Assembly (NCBI GenBank): GCA_017307735.1
Contig: JAFKGR010000007.1
Span: 291,300 to 355,299 of the forward strand
DNA: 64,000 bases
Direction of reading: 5' to 3'
From: Chitinophagaceae bacterium
GTDB taxonomy: Bacteria > Bacteroidota > Bacteroidia > Chitinophagales > Chitinophagaceae
In this document: one piece after another, positions 8,828 to 18,022 of the stretch
How the letters are laid out: each line of letters starts with the position of its first letter
Position numbering within the stretch: the first letter of the stretch is position 1
Notes under the pieces: model-generated
Databases searched by the model: none
What the model was told of the DNA's origin: nothing
The model's input: only the letters and a program-made list of their open reading frames with translations
Translations under genes and position numbers: made by a program

Positions 8828-8963
8828 AAAATCATATTCATGAATTGGCAGCCCGGTTATTATTCGGTCAAAAATTTGTCCTTTCTCAGGGGTTGAAACC
8901 GCAATTATTTTACCAGGTGATTTTTTTATTTCTGGTATTAGTTTATTCCATTTTAGGAAAGAA

Positions 8964-8983
8964 GCCACGAATTCACGAATGGA
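8964..8983 (+). repeat. Direct repeat copy 2 (core ACGAATTCACGAAT)
   Basis: Identical over 20 bp to 8808-8827. Similar CACGAATT-rich elements are commonly seen dispersed between genes in Bacteroidota genomes (from memory, not checked). Confidence 0.8.
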
Positions 8984-9156
8984 TTCAATAATTTTTATTT
9001 GGCTTTGAAGTTGTAAATATTGGATTAGAAAATTCTCTACAGATCCGGTGAGCGCCTGAAACCTCATGTCTCCAGTCAATCTCTAACGGTAACTAAAGTC
9101 ATCGTTATTAATTGAAGTAAAAAATTTTTGGAAAAATAGTGACAAGAAAATTAAAA

Positions 9157-10482
9157 TCATCTCCTTCTCATCCCCGGCATCATTCTGCCTGCCGGCATTT
9201 TGTTCATCATCTTCATCATGCCCTTCATTTGCTCAAACTGTTTTAAAAACTGATTGAGCTCCTGAAGTTCTTTGCCACTTCCTTTTGCAATTCTCTCTTT
9301 CCTGCGCGGATCAAGAATATCGGGGTTCCGTCTCTCTTCGGGGGTCATTGAATTGATCATTGCTTCTATTCCTTTGAACGAATCATCATTGATGTCCACA
9401 TCCCGTATTTGTTTTCCGACTCCCGGAATCATTCCCATCAGATCTTTGAGGTTTCCCATTTTCTTGATTTGCTGAAGCTGGGTTTTGAAATCTTCAAAAT
9501 CAAATTGATTCTTTCTGATTTTTTTCTCTAACCGCGCGGCTTCCTTTTCATCAAATTGTTCCTGTGCTTTTTCCACCAGGCTGACGATGTCGCCCATACC
9601 GAGAATACGCTGGGCCATTCTTTCAGGATAAAACACGTCGAGCGTATCCATTTTTTCGCCGCTGCTGACAAACTTGATAGGTTTGTGCACCGTGTATTTG
9701 ATAGAGATGGCAGCTCCACCGCGGGTATCGCCGTCCAACTTTGTCAATACCACACCGGTATAATCCAGTTTCTCATTGAACGCAGCAGCCGTATTCACCG
9801 CATCCTGGCCTGTCATGCTATCTACGACAAAAAGAATTTCATTGGGTTTGACTGCATCCTTAATGTTGGAGACTTCTGTCATCATCACTTCATCTATGGC
9901 AAGGCGCCCGGCTGTATCTATGATGATGACGTTTTTATTTTTTGATCTTGATTGTTCAATGGCGTGCTGAGCTATCTCAACCGGATTTTTATTTTCCGGT
10001 TCGCTGTAAACTTCCACATCGATTTGTTCACCCAAAACTTTTAATTGTTCAATGGCTGCCGGACGATAAACGTCGCCTGCCACCAGCATGGGACTCTTGC
10101 CTTTTTTGGTTTTCAGATAGTTGGCCAGCTTGGCGCTGAAAGTGGTTTTACCACTACCCTGAAGGCCCGCGATAAGGATGACTGCCGGATTACCAGTGAT
10201 GTTGAAAGTGGATTCTTCACCTCCCATCAATTGGGCAAGCTCATCCTTCACAATCTTGACCATCTGCTGTCCGGGGCTTACCGCATTCAATACCTTTTCC
10301 CCGAGAGCTTTTTCTTTGACAATATCTGTAAACTCCTTTGCGATTTTGTAGTTCACATCCGCATCCACCAATGCACGGCGGATTTCCTTTACTGTACTTG
10401 CAATGTTCAATTCAGTAATTCTTCCCTGGCCTTTCAGATTTTTGAAGGCTCCCTCCAGTTTGTCGCTTAAGGATTCAAACAT
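9157..10482 (-). CDS. ffh: Signal recognition particle protein Ffh
   Basis: The 441-residue GTPase of the signal recognition particle, which binds signal peptides and 4.5S RNA and docks to FtsY. Domains in order: N-terminal helical bundle (1-90), G domain with GLQGSGKTTFSAKLA (G1), DTAGRLAIDE (G3) and TKLDGDTRGG (G4), then a methionine-rich M domain from about residue 325 ending in KMPAGRMMPGMRRR, which binds signal sequences and RNA. Length is normal for Bacteroidota. Its receptor FtsY lies in the same window (41616-42599). No SRP RNA gene was recognised nearby. Confidence 0.98.
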   Translation of the reverse strand: MFESLSDKLEGAFKNLKGQGRITELNIASTVKEIRRALVDADVNYKIAKEFTDIVKEKALGEKVLNAVSPGQQMVKIVKDELAQLMGGEESTFNITGNPAVILIAGLQGSGKTTFSAKLANYLKTKKGKSPMLVAGDVYRPAAIEQLKVLGEQIDVEVYSEPENKNPVEIAQHAIEQSRSKNKNVIIIDTAGRLAIDEVMMTEVSNIKDAVKPNEILFVVDSMTGQDAVNTAAAFNEKLDYTGVVLTKLDGDTRGGAAISIKYTVHKPIKFVSSGEKMDTLDVFYPERMAQRILGMGDIVSLVEKAQEQFDEKEAARLEKKIRKNQFDFEDFKTQLQQIKKMGNLKDLMGMIPGVGKQIRDVDINDDSFKGIEAMINSMTPEERRNPDILDPRRKERIAKGSGKELQELNQFLKQFEQMKGMMKMMNKMPAGRMMPGMRRR

Positions 10483-10645
10483 ATTTCTTCACTTTTTTAA
10501 GGCTGCAAAATTACGAATTGATTCGGCATCCTTAAGATTAAAAAGTCTGTAAAAATTGACTGAAAGGCTGCATCATAAAAATTTTCCGCGGTGCAATACC
10601 AGTTGCTCATCTAAAAACTTATTTTACACGATGTATTTCGGTATT

Positions 10646-11434
10646 TCAAAAAGTTTTCGCAATTTGGATTCCCACACTTTTATTCTGGTACATGGGCAAA
10701 ATAATTGTTGTACTTTTTTTATTTTTTCTGCTGAATAAGGAATGTAATTTAGGATAAAGCGACCATGCAAGTTGCGTGGAAAGAATTCCCACTCCGGCCC
10801 CTGCAACCACATCTCCAACCCAGTGTTTATCATTTATAACCCTGTAGTAAGCTGTGTAAAGAGCGATTGGATAACCCACCAGGCTGAGCCATAAATTGGA
10901 ATCTTTGTATTCGAGAAATAAAAATTGTGCCGATGAAAAGGCGGTGGCTGAATGTCCGGAAGGGAATGAAAGGTTATCGGAATTATCAGGCCTTTTTTCT
11001 CTGATAATACGTTTAAGAGGTTCGGTAATGGCTGCAGTAATTATTTGAGAAGTGAGATAGACAATTGTCATGTCCTTAAAATTTTGTTTTGCTTTTATTC
11101 CGACGGCATTGAATCCGTAAGCTAAAACAGCAGGAGCATATTGGGTGTAATTATCCCACATAACATGTTTGAAATTATCTTCCAATATTTCGTTCCTGGT
11201 TGAGGTATTGAGTTGTTTTAATGATGGAACTTTCAGACTGGCAAATCCGTATGTGATGAAGGCTCCGGGGATTATCAGTTTTGTAACGGTCAGCTTATAA
11301 GAATTTTTTTTCTGGACCAAAAGAAGGCTGTCATTCTGAGATGCAGGATTTAAATTATCCTGAGCGAATGCTGTTTGAAAATTAAAGAACACAGCGATGG
11401 GCAGGGCCAGTAACACAGGGAATTGTCTGGACAT
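10646..11434 (-). CDS. PAP2-family membrane phosphatase
   Basis: A 262-residue phosphatidic acid phosphatase type 2/haloperoxidase-fold protein. The three-part catalytic signature is present: KRIIREKRPD (KxxxxxxRP), SFPSGHSATAF (PSGH) and YRVINDKHWVGDVVAG (SRxxxxxHxxxD, with Tyr in place of the usual Ser). A signal peptide ending near AFAQ indicates export, with further hydrophobic helices spanning the membrane. Such enzymes dephosphorylate lipid phosphates such as undecaprenyl pyrophosphate or lipid A-type substrates on the periplasmic side. I chose the ATG at 11434 (MSRQFPVLLALP) rather than the in-frame codon at 11461, because it gives a clean signal peptide. It follows the sulfatase-fold gene on the same strand (40 bp from its stop to the earlier start). 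Confidence 0.88.
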   Translation of the reverse strand: MSRQFPVLLALPIAVFFNFQTAFAQDNLNPASQNDSLLLVQKKNSYKLTVTKLIIPGAFITYGFASLKVPSLKQLNTSTRNEILEDNFKHVMWDNYTQYAPAVLAYGFNAVGIKAKQNFKDMTIVYLTSQIITAAITEPLKRIIREKRPDNSDNLSFPSGHSATAFSSAQFLFLEYKDSNLWLSLVGYPIALYTAYYRVINDKHWVGDVVAGAGVGILSTQLAWSLYPKLHSLFSRKNKKSTTIILPMYQNKSVGIQIAKTF

Positions 11435-11501
11435 GGTTTGATTTTTTTTTGGATTATCCAAAATGTTGTTTGGAATATGAATGTTGATTTTCAGAAATTG
11501 A

Positions 11502-13490
11502 TTAATGCCGTTCTTTCATCTTTCCCTCTTTAAATCTTTCGCTGGCGGTTTGATAATATGAGATGGTTTCGGTGGACAATTCTTTATTAGGTTCTCCGGC
11601 CAGTCCGGTGGTTTTGCCATCGGGCCCTACGTTGAACTGCTTTACTTCCCTGCGATCATCCACCTGGGTGAATATGTTTTCTTTAAGTAATCCGAGTGTT
11701 CTGTAATTGCCTACAAAAGCTCTTTCATCTCCGGGTTTGGTCTGGTTGATATCCTTGCCATAAAATTCAGATTGATAATTCCAATTGAGATAACCAAAAA
11801 GAGTTGGCATCAGGTCAATTTGTGAAGTGAGCCTGTCGATCCTTTGGGGAGGCTGATGAAGATTGTAAATAATTGCCGGGATATGATGCTGATCGATATT
11901 GATTTCCCATACGCCGGCACTTCCTGCGCAATGGTCAGCCACTACAACGAAAACCGTATTATCAAACCAGGGTTTTGTTTTGGCCTGCTCAATAAAGTTT
12001 TGAAGGGCATAATCAGTGTATCTTACGGCGGCATCCCTGGTACCTTCTTTCTGCTCAATTTTTCCTGCCGGAAAAGTAAATGGCCTGTGGTTAGATGTGG
12101 TCATTAAAAACTGAAAGAAGGGCTTTCCTCTTTTAGACGAAATATCGGCGTATTTGAGGGATTGTGTGTAAAGGTCTTCATCGCAAACGCCCCATGCATT
12201 TTCAAAAGTGACATCTTTATCAGGAATATTATAACGATGGGTTTCCAGATTGTCAGATAAAATGTTTCTTCTGTTTCTGTCAACGATATCAAAACCCTGT
12301 CCGCTGAAAAAATTATTCATGTTGTCAAAATATCCGTCGCCTCCGTAAATGAAATCCATCTGGTAACCCTTTTGCTTTAAAATGGTTGCAATAGAATGGA
12401 GATGATGGTTGTTTGGCCTTCTGACAATGCTGTTTCCGGGAGTGGGCGGTACAGAAAGTGTAAGGGCTTCCATCCCGCGGATGGTGCGGGTTCCGGTAGC
12501 ATAGAGGTCAGTAAAAAATATACTTTGATTGGCTATGCTGTCATAAAAAGGAGTCAGGTTTTTTGTATTGCCAAATGCTTTTAAAAAATCAGCGCTGAAA
12601 CTTTCTATCGTGACCAGAATGATGTTGGGGCGTATTTCATTTCCTCCTTTTGTATTTCTCAAAATATTGTCCCATTGATTGGAAACGTAGGTTTGATTGT
12701 TTTGTAAAAGATCATTTTTCAAAACGGAATACGCTTCCCTGTCATTGATTTTTGGGTAAAATTGATTGTAGTTTAATTCGTTTGACCGGAAAGCAGCGAA
12801 GAAAGAGAATGTCCCGTTTTTACCTAATTCATTAGTTACAAGATTATTACTGAAATTGGCTTGTTCATTTTTCAGGAAAAATAATAGAAGGAAGGTAATT
12901 AACAGAGCGGGAACTGAATAAAATGCTCTCTTTCCGATTTTCATTTTACTTGAGAATGCATGCCTGAAAATCCTGAATTTAGAAAGGAAAAAGAAAGTCC
13001 CTGCTATTAATAAAAACAAAACCGCAAAAATGAGAGGCATTGGATAAGACTGATTGATATTGGATACCACTTCTTCTGTGTAAATCAGATAGTCGACAGC
13101 GATGAAGTTGAACCTTACTCCAAACTCATTCCAGAATGGATATTCCGCAATCAGGCTGAAATAAATTATAAAAAGAACAATGGCGAAATAAAAATAGGTG
13201 AATGCTTTATCGAGTATGGAGCCAATCCACCATTTTGGGAAGAGTAACAGGTACAAAGCATAAAGGCCGAGAAAGCAAAGGCCCGCCGTTAAGTCGAAAA
13301 GAAATCCCATAACGAAAGCGCGGAAAATGTGGCCCGGAGTGAAAACAAGTTCATTGAACGACCGGAAAAGGAATGATATTCTTACAAGAAAAGAGAGTAA
13401 AAGGTAAAGTCCCAATACCGCAAAAAATAAAGAGAATCGGTTTCCCAATTTTTTTTCTGAACGATTTTCTTTCACATCATTGGTTCCCAT
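11502..13490 (-). CDS. LTA synthase-like sulfatase-family membrane protein
   Basis: A 662-residue protein with five N-terminal transmembrane segments (about residues 18-210) and a large extracytoplasmic sulfatase-fold domain (PF00884). Metal-site residues are visible: Glu in ILVTIESFSADF, the nucleophile Thr candidate in ATGTRTIRGMEA, and Asp-His in VVVADHCAGS; the GGDGYFDNMN and SNHRPFTFP blocks are typical. Homologues transfer phosphoglycerol or phosphoethanolamine groups (lipoteichoic acid synthase, OpgB-type). Because Bacteroidota have no lipoteichoic acid, the likely role is modification of an envelope glycan or lipid. A near-match minus-7 box (TACATTTA on the minus strand, 13520-13527) precedes the ATG. 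The PAP2 phosphatase gene downstream could work on the same envelope lipids. Confidence 0.88.
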   Translation of the reverse strand: MGTNDVKENRSEKKLGNRFSLFFAVLGLYLLLSFLVRISFLFRSFNELVFTPGHIFRAFVMGFLFDLTAGLCFLGLYALYLLLFPKWWIGSILDKAFTYFYFAIVLFIIYFSLIAEYPFWNEFGVRFNFIAVDYLIYTEEVVSNINQSYPMPLIFAVLFLLIAGTFFFLSKFRIFRHAFSSKMKIGKRAFYSVPALLITFLLLFFLKNEQANFSNNLVTNELGKNGTFSFFAAFRSNELNYNQFYPKINDREAYSVLKNDLLQNNQTYVSNQWDNILRNTKGGNEIRPNIILVTIESFSADFLKAFGNTKNLTPFYDSIANQSIFFTDLYATGTRTIRGMEALTLSVPPTPGNSIVRRPNNHHLHSIATILKQKGYQMDFIYGGDGYFDNMNNFFSGQGFDIVDRNRRNILSDNLETHRYNIPDKDVTFENAWGVCDEDLYTQSLKYADISSKRGKPFFQFLMTTSNHRPFTFPAGKIEQKEGTRDAAVRYTDYALQNFIEQAKTKPWFDNTVFVVVADHCAGSAGVWEINIDQHHIPAIIYNLHQPPQRIDRLTSQIDLMPTLFGYLNWNYQSEFYGKDINQTKPGDERAFVGNYRTLGLLKENIFTQVDDRREVKQFNVGPDGKTTGLAGEPNKELSTETISYYQTASERFKEGKMKERH

Positions 13491-13786
13491 AAAGAATAAT
13501 GGCGTTAATTTTTATTGTGTAAATGTAGGGTGACTTTTAAAAGAAATTCTGAATTTTATTTTGTTACCTGAAAGGATGATCACTATTCACATACCTATAA
13601 CGGATTTCTCAATTTTAAAATTTACCTGTTTTTCTGGCAATAGCAAGCTCATGCACAATTTCGAATCCAAAAAATCCTGATGAATAAATACTGGTGGGTA
13701 TGAATCCTCATAAAGAATGTCAAACAGGATATTTTCAGGAACATTCAAAATAAGTTTTATTTACCTTGAAATCAAATTAACACATT

Positions 13787-15214
13787 TTGAATAAAGCCAT
13801 TTTATTTTTTGCAATTCTTTTTCTTTGTGATTATGGATTTTCTCAACCTGCGGGTTATGTGAACCCCAAACCTACGGCCAATCAACTGGTCTGGCAGAAT
13901 AATGATTTTTATCTGTTTGCCCATTTTGGTCCAAATACTTTTACCGGATTGGAATGGGGAAAGGGTACTGAGAATGCGGATGTTTTTAATCCGGAACATC
14001 TCGATTGCGACCAATGGTGCCGTATTGCAAAAGCTGCGGGAGCAGTTGGAATTATTATCACCGCCAAACATCATGACGGGTTTTGTTTGTGGCCAAGTAA
14101 ATTTTCCACGCATACGGTTAAAGAAAGTAAATGGAGAAACGGTAAAGGAGATGTACTGAAAGAATTATCCGAAGCCTGCAAAAAATACGGATTGAAATTC
14201 GGTGTTTATCTGTCGCCCTGGGATCGAAATCATCCTGCTTATGGAACTCCTGAATACAATGACGTATTTGTGGGAATGTTGAAAGAAATTTTTAAGAATT
14301 ATGGACCTGTCTGGGAATTGTGGTGGGATGGTGCAAACGGTGAAGGCCCCAACGGGAAAAAACAGGTTTATGATTTTGCGCGATATGAACGTGTGGTCAG
14401 AAAGCTTTCTCCGAATACGGTTATTTTTTCTGATGTCGGTCCTGATGCCCGCTGGTGTGGAAATGAAAAAGGTTTTATCGGGACTACCAATTGGAATACG
14501 TTGAATACAGCAGGATTCACTCCGGGTGCCGGTGCGCCGTCTGCCGATACATTGAATACCGGAAATATTTATGGCAAACACTGGATCCCTGCTGAATGTG
14601 ATGTGAGCATTCGTTCCGGATGGTTCTATCACAAAAGAGAAGATTCACTGGTAAAGACACCGGATCAACTTTTTGAAATTTATCTGAAGAGTGTCGGACG
14701 CGGAGCCAATCTCCTTTTGAATGTACCACCGGATACCGATGGGTTAATTTCTTCTTTCGATTCAGCAGCATTAATGGAATTTAAGAAATTGAGGGATGAA
14801 AGTTTTCGTAACAATATTTCAAAAGCGGGAACCGGCTATTTTGTTTCGGAAAGAAAAAAAATTGTTGATAAAAAACTAAACGATGGAAATAGTTTAACGG
14901 CTTCGTCAATAGCACGGCCATTTTCACAGACGCTGAGTATTTATTTTGCAACTCCCCAAAAAATCAATTGTATTATTCTAAAAGAGAATTTAGCCAACGG
15001 CCAAAATTGTATAAGGTTTAAAATCCTGATTTCCGGAAAAGAGAAACAGTTCGAAAGAGTAATTGAGGGATCGACCATTGGGCATGAAAGGATTCTGACA
15101 TTTCCGGAAACAGATGCAGAAAATATTTCACTGAAAATAATTCAACAAAAGGGCGATACAGAAATTTCAGAAATAGGTGCGTATTTGATATCGCCGGAGT
15201 TGGCGGAGAAGTGA
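13787..15214 (+). CDS. Alpha-L-fucosidase, glycoside hydrolase family 29
   Basis: A 475-residue exported GH29 enzyme that would release terminal L-fucose from glycans. Key features: early FAHFGPNTFTGLEWG, the HHDGFCLWPSK block, and the nucleophile Asp in WELWWDGANGE; the downstream LLLNVPPDTDGLIS block is typical of GH29. A signal peptide runs to about residue 20 (GFSQ). The start appears to be TTG at 13787, since no ATG lies near the signal peptide; there is no clear Shine-Dalgarno sequence. The C-terminal ~110 residues form a beta-rich extra domain. No SusC/SusD pair is near. A possible hairpin terminator follows at 15226. Confidence 0.9.
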   Translation: MNKAILFFAILFLCDYGFSQPAGYVNPKPTANQLVWQNNDFYLFAHFGPNTFTGLEWGKGTENADVFNPEHLDCDQWCRIAKAAGAVGIIITAKHHDGFCLWPSKFSTHTVKESKWRNGKGDVLKELSEACKKYGLKFGVYLSPWDRNHPAYGTPEYNDVFVGMLKEIFKNYGPVWELWWDGANGEGPNGKKQVYDFARYERVVRKLSPNTVIFSDVGPDARWCGNEKGFIGTTNWNTLNTAGFTPGAGAPSADTLNTGNIYGKHWIPAECDVSIRSGWFYHKREDSLVKTPDQLFEIYLKSVGRGANLLLNVPPDTDGLISSFDSAALMEFKKLRDESFRNNISKAGTGYFVSERKKIVDKKLNDGNSLTASSIARPFSQTLSIYFATPQKINCIILKENLANGQNCIRFKILISGKEKQFERVIEGSTIGHERILTFPETDAENISLKIIQQKGDTEISEIGAYLISPELAEK

Positions 15215-15225
15215 CAGAGTTTTAT

Positions 15226-15253
15226 AAAGAGCGGTCTTCCTTGCCGGCTCTTT
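15226..15253 (+). terminator. Possible terminator after the fucosidase gene
   Basis: Arms AAAGAGC (15226-15232) and GCTCTTT (15247-15253), extended by GG/CC with a one-base bulge. Only a short T run follows, so termination may be weak. Confidence 0.4.
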
Positions 15254-15290
15254 GAAGTATATTTCGTTTAAATAAAGAGAGAAATTGGAA

Positions 15291-16589
15291 TTATAAATCA
15301 TTTACAAATTGGTGCAATGCATAAAGGGGAACGTTCACTATCCACTCTTCTTTTCTGTAATTAGAAAGAGATGTCCGTATATTTAATTTGGGATGATATG
15401 TTTCATTAAACACGCGGAGTGATTTCGACTGGAGGTTTTCGGCTGATTTTACTTCAATCGGATAAAAATAATTTCCTTTTTCAAAAACAAAATCGACTTC
15501 GCTTGAAGATTTTTCTTTTGACCAATAAAATGGATGGATTTTATTTTCCGAAATAAGTTGTTGCAGAATAAACTGTTCGGCCAATGCCCCCTTGAATTCT
15601 TCGAAGAGGGCATTACCTTTCAATAGGATTTTTTCACTCAGGCCCGACAGCGTACAAAGCAATCCGGTATCTGCCATGTATAATTTAAAGGCTTTTGGAT
15701 CGAGATAAGATTTAAGTGGAAACCCTGCTTTGGTAATACGATTCACCCGATACACCAATCCGTAATCTTCGAGCCATGAAAGGGCGATTTCGTATTCTCT
15801 TGCTCTTGCACCTTTTCTGACCAATCCGTAAATAAATTTTTTATTTTCTTTTGAAAGCTGCGAAGGAATGCTATTCCAAAGCATTCTTAATCTTGGTATA
15901 ATTTCAGGAGGAGCATGCTTTGAAAAATCCTGTTCATAAGCCATCAATATGGCTTTTTGAATATCCCGGGCTTTATCAAAGCTTTTTTTTTCTGCAAAAG
16001 AGGCCACTGCCTCAGGCATACCACCGATGAGGAAGTATTGCTTGAGTAATTCCACATATCTCGAATGAAACGTACTGATTAATTCCCACTGTCCGGCTTT
16101 TATAAGTGACAACAATTCATTCTCGTTCATAGCCATCAGAAATTCAGTAAAACTCAAAGGAAAAAGATCCATGAAATCCACTTTTCCCACCGGAAAGGAT
16201 TGTCCGCTTAAAGAAATTCCCAAGAGTGAACCTGCCCCGATTATATAATATTCCGGTGCCATTTCCTGAAAATATTTCAGCGAAGTCAAGGCCCCTTCTG
16301 CTTCCTGTATTTCATCAAAAACGATTAATGTGTTTTTAGGTTCCGGGTTGACACCAGTTTGCACTTGCAAGGCGAGAAGAATTCTTTTTAAATCAAAATC
16401 TTTCTCAAAAAGACTCTGCAACAGTTTGTCCCGTTCAAAGTTGATATAAAGCACCTGCTGAAAATATAGTTTGCCGAACTCCTTCATTACCCAGGTTTTG
16501 CCTACCTGCCTGGCTCCCCTGATGAGCAAGGGTTTTCTATTTTTGCCATTCTTCCATTGCAATAAATTATCGAGCAAGGATCGTTTCAT
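15291..16589 (-). CDS. ATP-binding protein, AAA_14 plus DUF4143
   Basis: A 432-residue ATPase of the DUF4143 type common in bacteria and archaea. The P-loop is GARQVGKTWVMKEF near residue 25, Walker B is LIVFDEIQEA near 95, and sensor-like GAGSLLG follows. The C-terminal DUF4143 part contains ADTGLLCTL and a PD-(D/E)xK nuclease-like segment, SSEVDFVFEKGNYFYPIEVKSA (E...D..F...EVK), which ends the family. Function is not established; hypotheses include mobile-element or defence-related roles. The ATG at 16589 is chosen over a TTG at 16628. Three phased 16-bp repeats lie just upstream of this ATG and are listed separately. Confidence 0.85.
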   Translation of the reverse strand: MKRSLLDNLLQWKNGKNRKPLLIRGARQVGKTWVMKEFGKLYFQQVLYINFERDKLLQSLFEKDFDLKRILLALQVQTGVNPEPKNTLIVFDEIQEAEGALTSLKYFQEMAPEYYIIGAGSLLGISLSGQSFPVGKVDFMDLFPLSFTEFLMAMNENELLSLIKAGQWELISTFHSRYVELLKQYFLIGGMPEAVASFAEKKSFDKARDIQKAILMAYEQDFSKHAPPEIIPRLRMLWNSIPSQLSKENKKFIYGLVRKGARAREYEIALSWLEDYGLVYRVNRITKAGFPLKSYLDPKAFKLYMADTGLLCTLSGLSEKILLKGNALFEEFKGALAEQFILQQLISENKIHPFYWSKEKSSSEVDFVFEKGNYFYPIEVKSAENLQSKSLRVFNETYHPKLNIRTSLSNYRKEEWIVNVPLYALHQFVNDL

Positions 16590-16601
16590 GGCACTAAAAT
16601 A

Positions 16602-16681
16602 CACATTTTTCGTACGACTTTCTGGCAATCTCTCACATTTTTCGTACGAGTTTTGTGTGAATCATCACGTTTTTCGTTAGA
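16602..16681 (-). repeat. Three direct repeats with exact 32-bp period upstream of the AAA ATPase gene
   Basis: On the minus strand the unit reads TCGTACGAAAAATGTG. Copies lie at 16602-16617, 16634-16649 (identical) and 16666-16681 (three mismatches). Each 16-bp unit is separated by a 16-bp non-conserved spacer. The unit starts with the palindrome TCGTACGA. The nearest copy ends 12 nt before the ATG at 16589. A 32-bp period is close to three helical turns, as expected of a cooperative operator. Confidence 0.8.
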
Positions 16682-16734
16682 ACTCCTTTCTCAATCGTCT
16701 TAAAAGGCAGAAAAATGTTACTATCATTTCTCGA

Positions 16735-17922
16735 TCACTTACCCACTTTTTTTAATCTTTCTTTCCCGGCCTCTTTCCACGAATTGCAACCTGCCAATCC
16801 TAAAGTAAGTTCGGTATCAGCCAATAAATTGGACAATACTTCCCACACACCCTGTTCTCCTCCCAACGCCAATCCATAAGCGTAGGGCCTTGCCACAAGC
16901 ACAGCTTTTGCACCCAACGACATGGCTTTGAAAATATCTGCGCCACGTCGAATTCCACTGTCAAATAAAATGGTCGTTTTTGTTCCGACAGCTTCGGCAA
17001 TTTCATCAAGGACATTGAGTGCTCCGATAGCACCATCACACTGACGGCCGCCATGATTGGAAACGATGATACCATCAACCCCGTGATCAATGGCTTTCCT
17101 TGCATCGTCAGGATGTTGAATCCCTTTGACTATGACAGGCAATTTTGTGCTTTCGCGGATGACCGAAAGATCTTCCCACGTGGACGACGGATTGGAAAAG
17201 CAATTTGCAAAATGCATCAGCACCTGCACCGGATCGCTGGTACAATCTTTAATCAACGATTGAAAAACGGGATCGGAAAAATAATTGGCAAGTCCAAGCT
17301 TGTAAAGAAAAGGCAGATAAGCATTTTGAATATCTCTTTCGCGCCAGGCAAAAATTCTGGTATCGAGCGTGACAACAATGGCGTTATACCCTGCCTTTTC
17401 AGCACGGCTGAGAATGCTTTTGGTAAAATCATTATTGCGTCCCCAGTACAACTGAAACCAATGAGGGTGTTCGCCATGTACCTGAGCAATCTCTTCCATA
17501 GTTTTAGATGAAACATTGCTCACGACCTGAGGAATGTGAAGGGCTTTGGCTGCTTTGGCTACGGCCACTTCTCCGTCAGGATGCGCAATAGAAAGTACGC
17601 CGATAGGTCCGAGTAAAACAGGAGTGGGAAGTTGTACACCAAAAAGTTCAATGCCCATACTGCGATGTGAAACATCTCCCATCATCCTTGGAATTATCTG
17701 CCATTCATTAAATGCCTGAAGGTTGTTGTACATGGTAGATTCGCCTCCGGCGCCTCCTGCGATGTAATCAAACGCTTCAGCCGGCATCTTTTCTTTCGCC
17801 AATACTTCGAGTTGTTCAAAGCCCACAGGCAAAGACGGTTTTTTCTTTTGCATTCCTTCAAAATAAATTTTGAGCTGGTATTGCATGCCACCGGGAAGAG
17901 AAGATAACGCCGCAGGATTCAT
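16735..17922 (-). CDS. FMN-dependent alpha-hydroxy-acid oxidase (lactate 2-monooxygenase-like)
   Basis: A 395-residue flavoprotein of the FMN-dependent 2-hydroxyacid dehydrogenase family, oxidising an L-2-hydroxy acid (lactate, glycolate or longer). Visible residues: catalytic His in VSNHGGRQCDG, FMN/substrate-binding DSGIRRGADIFKA and GAKAVLVARPYAYGL, and an early AFDYIAGGAGGE. The N-terminal YQLKIYFEGM resembles lactate 2-monooxygenase rather than lactate dehydrogenase LldD. The start at 17922 (MNPAALSS) is preferred to an in-frame codon at 17958 that adds basic residues. It is the last gene of the operon that begins with the GH13 gene; a 100-bp gap separates it from the esterase, so it could also have its own promoter. 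Confidence 0.88.
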   Translation of the reverse strand: MNPAALSSLPGGMQYQLKIYFEGMQKKKPSLPVGFEQLEVLAKEKMPAEAFDYIAGGAGGESTMYNNLQAFNEWQIIPRMMGDVSHRSMGIELFGVQLPTPVLLGPIGVLSIAHPDGEVAVAKAAKALHIPQVVSNVSSKTMEEIAQVHGEHPHWFQLYWGRNNDFTKSILSRAEKAGYNAIVVTLDTRIFAWRERDIQNAYLPFLYKLGLANYFSDPVFQSLIKDCTSDPVQVLMHFANCFSNPSSTWEDLSVIRESTKLPVIVKGIQHPDDARKAIDHGVDGIIVSNHGGRQCDGAIGALNVLDEIAEAVGTKTTILFDSGIRRGADIFKAMSLGAKAVLVARPYAYGLALGGEQGVWEVLSNLLADTELTLGLAGCNSWKEAGKERLKKVGK

Positions 17923-18022
17923 GATGTCCTTAGTTTTGATTCTCCTAAAAATAACCAAAAAGAAATTAACACTGAAGGTTTATGGCGATGGGGATTAATC
18001 GGGCAAAATATTCAGCGTTTTA

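Larger units (their letters stand above)
8798..9156. other. Gene-free stretch carrying two direct repeats
   Basis: No convincing gene on either strand. It contains the two 20-bp copies at 8808 and 8964; the rest is AT-rich without clear hairpins. A minus-strand open frame here merely reads the repeat twice as IREFVA and is rejected. Confidence 0.5.

Noticed and set aside
8789..9079. 96-codon minus-strand open frame downstream of the heme-copper gene
   Set aside because: It is made partly from the two direct repeats (reads IREFVA twice) and has no family features.
16602..16681. Interpretation as a short CRISPR array
   Set aside because: Only three 16-bp repeats with 16-bp spacers and no cas genes; promoter-proximal location suggests an operator instead.
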